From JBCBSZ01 sp039185015 (GTDB taxonomy: Bacteria; Actinomycetota; Acidimicrobiia; Acidimicrobiales; Poriferisodalaceae), in the NCBI GenBank assembly GCA_039185015.1, contig JBCDAU010000028.1, positions 1-64,000 of the forward strand: a stretch of DNA of 64,000 nucleotides, given 5' to 3'. Positions within the stretch are counted from its first letter, which is position 1; every line of letters begins with the position of its first letter. A program made the position numbers and the translations under genes. A model generated the notes under the pieces. That model was given only the letters and a program-made list of their open reading frames with translations. It had not been told where the DNA came from and ran no database searches. Positions 58,807-64,000 of the stretch are shown one piece after another.

Positions 58807-60207
58807 ATGCTCGTCTCGATCAGCTGTGTCGGGCCGACGTCCTCGGATCTCGGCTTCTTGCTGCACAAGCACCCTGATCGCGTTCGGTCGGTGAGCGTCG
58901 GTGGTGGACGGGCTCACGTCTTCTATCCGGAGGCCACGGCTGAGCGCACGACGGCGACGCTGCTGGTGGAGGTTGATCCCGTCCGTCTCAGCCGGCGCGA
59001 CCGTGGTGATCGGTCGACAGCCTCGTTGGAGCCGTACGTGAACGATCGGCCGTACGTGGCGTCGTCGATGCTGTCGGTTGCGATCGGCAAGCTCTTCGGA
59101 ACGGCACTTGCGGGAACCTGCGACACGAGGCCTGAGCTGGTCGACCAACCGCTCGAGCTGGAGATCTCGGCGCCTGTCGTCGGCGCGCCGGACGGCGGCG
59201 AGCTGATCGTCCGACTGTTCGAGCCGCTCGGTTGGAGCGTCGATGCAACGGTCCTACCTCTGGATCCCGCGTTCGAGAAGTGGGGGTCGAGCAGCTACGC
59301 ATCGCTGCACCTCCATGGACACCAGACTGTGAAGGACGCGCTTGCCCACCTCTTCGTTCTGCTGCCGGTCCTCGATGGCCGCAAGCACTACTGGGTCGAC
59401 GAAGGCGAGATCGACAAGTTGCTCCGACGCGGCGGCGAGTGGCTCGCTACTCACCCCGACCGTGAGCTGATCACGCGCCGGTACCTGCGCTTCGGCTCCT
59501 TGGCCCGGGAAGCACTGGGCCGCCTGGCTGACGGAGGGACCGATCCGGACGAGCGGGACGAGCGGCAGGACGCCGGTGAGGTCGGGCTCGAACGTCCGCT
59601 GAGCCTCAACGAGCAACGTCTGGCAGCAGTGATGGACGCTGTCGTTGCAGCGGGTGGTGGCTCGGTGGTCGATCTCGGCTGCGGTGAAGGGCGCCTCTTG
59701 GAGCGACTGGTCGCGGAGCCATCTGTTGCGAGCGTGCTCGGCGTCGATGTCTCCCTTCGAGCGCTCGACCGTGCGGAGGCGCGCCTTCGGCTCGATGAGA
59801 TGTCCGAGCGTCGGCGTGAGCAGATCACGCTGGCGCAGAGCGCGCTCACCTACACCGATGAGCGACTTCGCGGCCGAGAGGTGGCGACGGTGGTCGAGGT
59901 CATCGAGCACCTCGACACCGAGCGACTGGACGTCTTCGGTCGGGTGGTCTTCGGCGACGCCACGCCCAGCACCGTCATCGTCACGACGCCCAACTCGGAG
60001 TACAACGTGCACTTCGAGCGCCTCCCCTCCGGGCGCCTCCGCCACGGCGACCATCGCTTCGAGTGGACCCGAGCCGAGTTCGGGGCGTGGGCAGCATCGA
60101 TCTGTGAGACCTACGGCTACACCGCGACGTTCAGCCCGATCGGACCGGACGATCCGGAAACCGGTCCACCGACGCAGATGGCGGTGTTCCGAAAGGCGGC
60201 CGCATGA
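58807..60207 (+). CDS. hen1: Bacterial Hen1: RNA 3'-terminal ribose 2'-O-methyltransferase
   Basis: A 466-aa Hen1 with an N-terminal domain (residues 1-240, including SSYASLHLHGHQTVKDALAH) that cooperates with Pnkp, and a C-terminal SAM methyltransferase: VVDLGCGEGRLLERLV (near 284-299), the metal site VVEVIEHLD with E364, E367 and H368, and H416 in RHGDHRFEW. These four are spaced as in the C. thermocellum enzyme (E366, E369, H370, H418). It methylates the 2'-OH of the 3' end during repair of ribotoxin-cut RNA. Start MLVSISCV. It overlaps pnkp by four bases. Confidence 0.95.
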   Translation: MLVSISCVGPTSSDLGFLLHKHPDRVRSVSVGGGRAHVFYPEATAERTTATLLVEVDPVRLSRRDRGDRSTASLEPYVNDRPYVASSMLSVAIGKLFGTALAGTCDTRPELVDQPLELEISAPVVGAPDGGELIVRLFEPLGWSVDATVLPLDPAFEKWGSSSYASLHLHGHQTVKDALAHLFVLLPVLDGRKHYWVDEGEIDKLLRRGGEWLATHPDRELITRRYLRFGSLAREALGRLADGGTDPDERDERQDAGEVGLERPLSLNEQRLAAVMDAVVAAGGGSVVDLGCGEGRLLERLVAEPSVASVLGVDVSLRALDRAEARLRLDEMSERRREQITLAQSALTYTDERLRGREVATVVEVIEHLDTERLDVFGRVVFGDATPSTVIVTTPNSEYNVHFERLPSGRLRHGDHRFEWTRAEFGAWAASICETYGYTATFSPIGPDDPETGPPTQMAVFRKAAA

Positions 60208-62738
60208 GCGGCGACCGCATCGAGGTTCCCCAGCTGGGGCTCGTCGTGCTCGTCGGGGCGTCAGGCTCGGGGAAGTCGACCTTCGCGCATCGCCACTTCG
60301 GTTCGACCGAGGTCGTGTCGAGCGACCGGTGCCGCGCGTTGGTCGGCGACGACGAGACCGACCAGTCGGTCACTGCCCAGGCCTTCGCGCTGCTCCACGA
60401 CATCGTCGACAAGCGGCTCGAGGTCGGTCGCCTCACCGTGGTCGACGCCACCAACACCAAGCGAGAAGACCGCAAGCCGCTCCTCGAGCTCGCTCGGAAG
60501 TGGGATGTGCTCGCCACGGCGATCGTGTTCGACCTTCCGATCGAGGTGTGCCTCGAGCGCAACGAGGCGCGATCGGACCGCACCACGCCGGCGCGGGCGA
60601 TCCGCCGCCAGCACAAGGCGGTCAGCCGCTCGGTGAAGGGGCTGCGGCGGGAGCGCTTCTCCCGAGTGCACCTGATCGACTCGGTCGAGCGACTCGACGA
60701 GGTCGAGATCGAACGCGGCAGACTCTGGACCGATCGTCGAGACGATCCGGGCCCCTTCGACATCATCGGCGACGTCCACGGCTGCGCCGACGAGCTGGTG
60801 CAGCTCCTCGAACGACTCGGCTACGAGACCGACGCCCCGGCCTTCACCCACCCCGACGGACGGCGGGCGCTCTTCCTCGGGGATCTCGTCGACCGCGGAC
60901 CAGCGTCGGACCGGGTGCTCGAGATCGCCATGGCGATGGTCGAGGCCGGCACCGCCCTCTGCATCCTCGGCAACCATGAGAACAAGCTGGGCCGTGCGCT
61001 GGCGGGGCGAAACGTCACCGTCTCACACGGCCTGTCCGAGACCCTCGCACAGCTCGACGGACGCCCGGCGGAGTTTCGCCAGCAGGTGGAATCGTTCATC
61101 GACGGTCTCGTGAGCCACTACGTCCTCGACAGCGGACAGTTGGTGGTCGCCCACGCCGGGCTACCGGAGCGCTACCAGGGCCGAGCCTCGGGCCGAGTAC
61201 GCAGCATCGCCCTCTACGGCGACACCGATGGCGAGACCGACGAGTTCGGTCTCCCCATTCGGTACCCCTGGGCCGAGGACTACCGGGGCCGAGCGACCGT
61301 CGTCTACGGCCACACGCCGGTCCCCGAGGCCGAGTGGCTGCACAACACGATCTGCCTCGACACCGGAGCGGTCTTCGGTGGCCAGCTCACGGCACTTCGC
61401 TGGCCCGAGAAGGAGCTCGTGTCTGTCGACGCGGCCCGCGAGTACTACGAGCCCGTCCGGCCGCTCGTCGAAGAGGCGCCGCAACGGCCAGCACTCGTAC
61501 TCGACGTCGACGACGTGCTCGGCAAGCACTACGTCGAGACCAGCCTCGCCGGCCGGGTGACGATCGACGCCGAACGTTCGAGCGCCGCGATCGAGGTCAT
61601 GAGCCGCTTCGCCACCGACCCTCGATGGCTTGTCCATCTCCCGCCGACCATGGCGCCGGTCGCCACCAGCAGGCGACCAGACTTCCTCGAACACCCCGAG
61701 GACGCCTTCGACTACTTCCGGAGCGTCGGTGTGAACGAGGTCGTGTGCCAGGAGAAGCACATGGGTTCGCGTGCGGTGCTGGTCATCGCCCGATCCGAGC
61801 AAGTCGCCAGCGAACGATTCGGCATCACGAATGACGCCGCTGGCGTGATCGTCACCCGCACCGGGCGGCCCTTCTTCGACGACGTCGCGACGACGAAGCT
61901 GCTGCTTGACCAAGTGCGAGCCGCCATCGACGGGGTCGGCTTGTGGGACCAGCTCACCACCGACTGGCTCGTCCTCGACGCCGAGCTGCTCCCCTGGTCA
62001 GCCAAGGCAACCGAGCTCCTCACGAACCAGTACGCCCCGACCGGCACCGCGGCGGTCACGATGCTGGGCTCGGCCTCGTCGCTCGTCGCTCAGGCCAACA
62101 GCCGAGGCGTCGAAGGGCTCGACGAACTGTTGGCTCGGACGGGACGCCGTCTCGAGCACGTGAGGGGGTACGTCGAGGCCTACCGCCAGTACTGCTGGGA
62201 CACCGACGGGCTCGACGGCATCGAGATCGCACCGTTCCAGATCCTCGCCGGCGAGGGCGACGTCCACGCCCGCCGACCCCACCGCTGGCACCTCGAACAC
62301 ATCGACCGGTTGGTCGAACACAACTCCGACCTGTTCCGCCGGACCGAACGCAGATTCGTTGACCTCGACGACGACAAGGCCATCGCCGACGCGACCGCAT
62401 GGTGGCTCGACACCACCGACGCAGGCGGTGAGGGCATGGTGGTCAAGCCGGCGGAGTCGATCACGACGAACAGCAAGGGTCTGGTCCTGCCGGGAGTGAA
62501 GTGCCGGGGCCGCGAGTACCTCCGGATCATCTACGGGCCCGAGTACCTCGAACCACAGCACCTCGAACGACTGCGAGACCGAGCCCTCGGCCGCAAGCGG
62601 TCGCTGGCCTCGCGTGAGTTCGCTCTCGGCATCGAAGCGCTCGACCGATTCGTCGCGCGGGAGCACCTCTTCCGCACTCACCAATGCATCTTCGGAGTCC
62701 TCGCGCTCGAGAGCGAACCAGTCGATCCACGCCTGTAG
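60204..62738 (+). CDS. pnkp: Pnkp: polynucleotide kinase-phosphatase-ligase
   Basis: An 844-aa three-domain RNA repair enzyme. Kinase: P-loop GASGSGKST (residues 18-26) with SSDRCRALVGDD. Phosphatase: FDIIGDVHGCADE near 187, LFLGDLVDRGP near 225, LGNHENKLG near 258, VVYGHTPVPEA near 370. Ligase-like domain: VCQEKHMGSRAVL with nucleotidyl Lys518, and the late motifs GGEGMVVKP and GLVLPGVKCRGREYLR. It heals and seals broken RNA together with Hen1, whose stop overlaps its start (ATGA). Domain order and length match bacterial Pnkp. Confidence 0.96.
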   Translation: MSGDRIEVPQLGLVVLVGASGSGKSTFAHRHFGSTEVVSSDRCRALVGDDETDQSVTAQAFALLHDIVDKRLEVGRLTVVDATNTKREDRKPLLELARKWDVLATAIVFDLPIEVCLERNEARSDRTTPARAIRRQHKAVSRSVKGLRRERFSRVHLIDSVERLDEVEIERGRLWTDRRDDPGPFDIIGDVHGCADELVQLLERLGYETDAPAFTHPDGRRALFLGDLVDRGPASDRVLEIAMAMVEAGTALCILGNHENKLGRALAGRNVTVSHGLSETLAQLDGRPAEFRQQVESFIDGLVSHYVLDSGQLVVAHAGLPERYQGRASGRVRSIALYGDTDGETDEFGLPIRYPWAEDYRGRATVVYGHTPVPEAEWLHNTICLDTGAVFGGQLTALRWPEKELVSVDAAREYYEPVRPLVEEAPQRPALVLDVDDVLGKHYVETSLAGRVTIDAERSSAAIEVMSRFATDPRWLVHLPPTMAPVATSRRPDFLEHPEDAFDYFRSVGVNEVVCQEKHMGSRAVLVIARSEQVASERFGITNDAAGVIVTRTGRPFFDDVATTKLLLDQVRAAIDGVGLWDQLTTDWLVLDAELLPWSAKATELLTNQYAPTGTAAVTMLGSASSLVAQANSRGVEGLDELLARTGRRLEHVRGYVEAYRQYCWDTDGLDGIEIAPFQILAGEGDVHARRPHRWHLEHIDRLVEHNSDLFRRTERRFVDLDDDKAIADATAWWLDTTDAGGEGMVVKPAESITTNSKGLVLPGVKCRGREYLRIIYGPEYLEPQHLERLRDRALGRKRSLASREFALGIEALDRFVAREHLFRTHQCIFGVLALESEPVDPRL

Positions 62739-62979
62739 TCCGCCGCCGCAGGTCGGCGATTGACCTCCGACGCCGGACGCTGCGCCATCTATACACGACT
62801 CCGGCAGCGCCGACTCCGCCGACAGATGCTCCGTCTTCGCAGTCGCCCACACATCGGCGCCGGGCGTCCTGGCTCGCAGCCACGTGGACGTCGGGGTCGA
62901 CGCGATGATCGTGGGGCTCCCAGCGGTGGGGTGTTCACCGATGGGGCGCTCGTGGGTCCTGTAGAGACGTGGTGGCTCG
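62739..62979. other. 241-base intergenic region before the sigma factor
   Basis: No gene seen. TTGACC at about 62761 and TATACA at about 62791 are 24 bases apart, too far for a standard promoter. No tRNA or palindrome stands out. Confidence 0.4.
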
Positions 62980-63465
62980 GTGGTGATCGATCGGGGTGTC
63001 GTCGCAGGGTCGGTGTCGTCGGCTGCCGAGCGGCTGTACCTCGAGGACGGCGCTCGGTTGGAGCGTTCGATCCTCGGGGCCTTTGGAGATCCCGAGATCG
63101 CAGGTGAGGCTGTTGCCGAGGCGTTCGCGCAGCTGCTTCGTCGGGGCGACGAGGTCCGTGATCCGAAGGCCTGGGTGTGGCGGTCGGCGTTCGCCATCGC
63201 TCGCGGACTGTGCTCGGGGCCGGTCGCGGCACACGTGATCCCAGACACTCCGGTCGACCAGCCTCAGTGGCCGTTCGATCTCCTTGCTGCGCTCGACGAG
63301 CTCTCACCACGGCAACGCGAGGCGGTCGTTTTGCATCACTACGCCGGTTGGCCGCTACGAGATGTCGCCGTGTTCACGGGCTCGACGGTGGGGGCGCTCA
63401 AGGTCCACCTGTCGCGCGGACGTCGCCGGCTACGCGAACGACTGGGTGAGGAGGGGATGCGATGA
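62980..63465 (+). CDS. ECF-like RNA polymerase sigma factor
   Basis: A 161-aa sigma-70-family protein. Region 2 appears weak but present (YLEDGARLERSILGAFGD and EIAGEAVAEAFAQLLRRGDE), region 4 is clear (LDELSPRQREAVVLHHYAGW followed by PLRDVAVFTGSTVGALKVHL). GTG start. Its stop overlaps the next gene by four bases; the product there has a single membrane segment, so it is likely an anti-sigma or a co-regulated partner. Confidence 0.85.
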   Translation: MVIDRGVVAGSVSSAAERLYLEDGARLERSILGAFGDPEIAGEAVAEAFAQLLRRGDEVRDPKAWVWRSAFAIARGLCSGPVAAHVIPDTPVDQPQWPFDLLAALDELSPRQREAVVLHHYAGWPLRDVAVFTGSTVGALKVHLSRGRRRLRERLGEEGMR

Positions 63466-64000
63466 CAGCGCTATCCGAACTCGACAACGTGGCGGTCCCA
63501 GACCGCTGGGCACAGATCACCGAACGGGCCGCGCAGTCAGAGACCGAGCTCGGCGTGTTCGAGGTCAGCGCTCGTCGGCACCAATGGCTGGTACCGGCAG
63601 CCGTGGCTGCGACCGCCGCGCTGGTGATGGTTGGCGCCGTCGCGTCGAGGTCCGATCGAGGCGAGACCGTCACAGCGGGCACGACCCCGCCTCTTGCGGA
63701 GGCACCGCCCGAAGCGACCCCGACTGCATCGCCGGAGGGTTCGTTGCCGCTGTCGTCGGGTCCGTTCGCGGTCCCGATCCTGGTCGACGGTGGGATCGGC
63801 CGCGAAGGCTTGCTGCAGTGGGTGTGGACCGAGCTGTTGGCGTGGCCCGGCGATCCAAGTTGGGAGGACGTCGACGGCCTACCTCGGGCCTCTCACCCCG
63901 AGACCGACAGATCGCCCACGGTGTCGTTGGTGCCGGACGGTGAGGGCTGGGCCATCGTTGGGATCTTCGGCGTGTCCGGCATCCGTCCCCTCCTCGACGA
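63462..64000 (+). CDS. Putative membrane partner of the sigma factor (partial)
   Basis: Starts ATG at 63462 inside the sigma stop and runs off the window end (at least 179 aa). A cytosolic N-terminus of about 43 residues (LSELDNVAVPDRWAQITERA) is followed by one membrane segment (WLVPAAVAATAALVMVGAVA, near residues 43-62) and a Pro/Thr-rich extracellular part. Topology is that of anti-sigma factors, but no zinc-finger (HxxxCxxC) is seen, so it may be another type of regulator. Confidence 0.7.
   Translation, partial: MTALSELDNVAVPDRWAQITERAAQSETELGVFEVSARRHQWLVPAAVAATAALVMVGAVASRSDRGETVTAGTTPPLAEAPPEATPTASPEGSLPLSSGPFAVPILVDGGIGREGLLQWVWTELLAWPGDPSWEDVDGLPRASHPETDRSPTVSLVPDGEGWAIVGIFGVSGIRPLLD

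Noticed and set aside
58236..58868. Minus-strand 210-codon frame between the lipoprotein and hen1
   Set aside because: Some segments look protein-like, but it overlaps both neighbours, has no ribosome site and matches no family I know. Left as a possible remnant.

Overview
This is a high-GC window from an actinomycete, most likely class Acidimicrobiia (Ilumatobacter-like). The reasons are the very GC-rich codon third positions, the many luciferase-like (F420/FMN) oxidoreductases, P450s and SDRs, and the secreted proteins carrying tandem GYWLVA..G.FSFGDA blades, a repeat I associate with Acidimicrobiia. The lineage call is inference from gene content.

Layout. 1-2.8 kb: a minus-strand ribD-ribA-queuosine-salvage operon that ends in an 80-bp tandem repeat carrying terminator-like hairpins. 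3-5.7 kb: a secreted beta-helix/FN3 protein. 5.9-10.2 kb: four luciferase-like enzymes and a peroxidase-related protein. 10.2-16.6 kb: two TetR-controlled modules, including a tetR-SDR-nitroreductase operon facing a P450-Old-Yellow-Enzyme operon across a perfect palindrome. 16.7-25.8 kb: small transport/regulatory genes, a MarR-monooxygenase pair, a Tat lipoprotein amine oxidase, secreted proteins, a second P450 and a lytic transglycosylase. 25.9-31.6 kb: a catabolic operon (amidohydrolase, nitroreductase, MDR, group-D flavin hydroxylase-like protein, MFS). 31.6-33.9 kb: two Gfo/Idh/MocA enzymes. 34-38.6 kb: a luciferase-like-SDR-amidohydrolase-OsmC-VOC operon beside an HxlR regulator. 38.7-41.7 kb: a vapBC-type toxin-antitoxin pair, a VOC protein, another luciferase-like enzyme and a decayed S66 peptidase. 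41.8-58.3 kb: cell-surface and secreted proteins (two DM13 paralogues, two blade-repeat proteins, an HtrA-like protease, propeller-like lipoproteins), interrupted by a LysR-selenoprotein unit and a methyltransferase. 58.8-62.7 kb: a Hen1-Pnkp RNA-repair operon. 63-64 kb: an ECF-like sigma factor and a membrane partner cut by the window end.

The main discovery is two genes that are split by an in-frame UGA and are best read as selenoproteins. One is an OsmC-family peroxidase-like protein (34487-34999, minus strand) with UGA at the position of the first redox cysteine. The other is a glycine/D-proline-reductase selenoprotein-B-like protein (53882-55159, plus strand) with a U-P-L-C motif and a strong hairpin 11 bases after the UGA. 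A standard gene caller would report each as two fragments. Together they predict that this genome encodes selenocysteine machinery (selA, selB, selC, selD), which is not in the window.

A second recurring pattern is a TANNNT -10-like hexamer 5-8 bases before many start codons, on both strands. This implies leaderless transcripts for about a dozen genes here.
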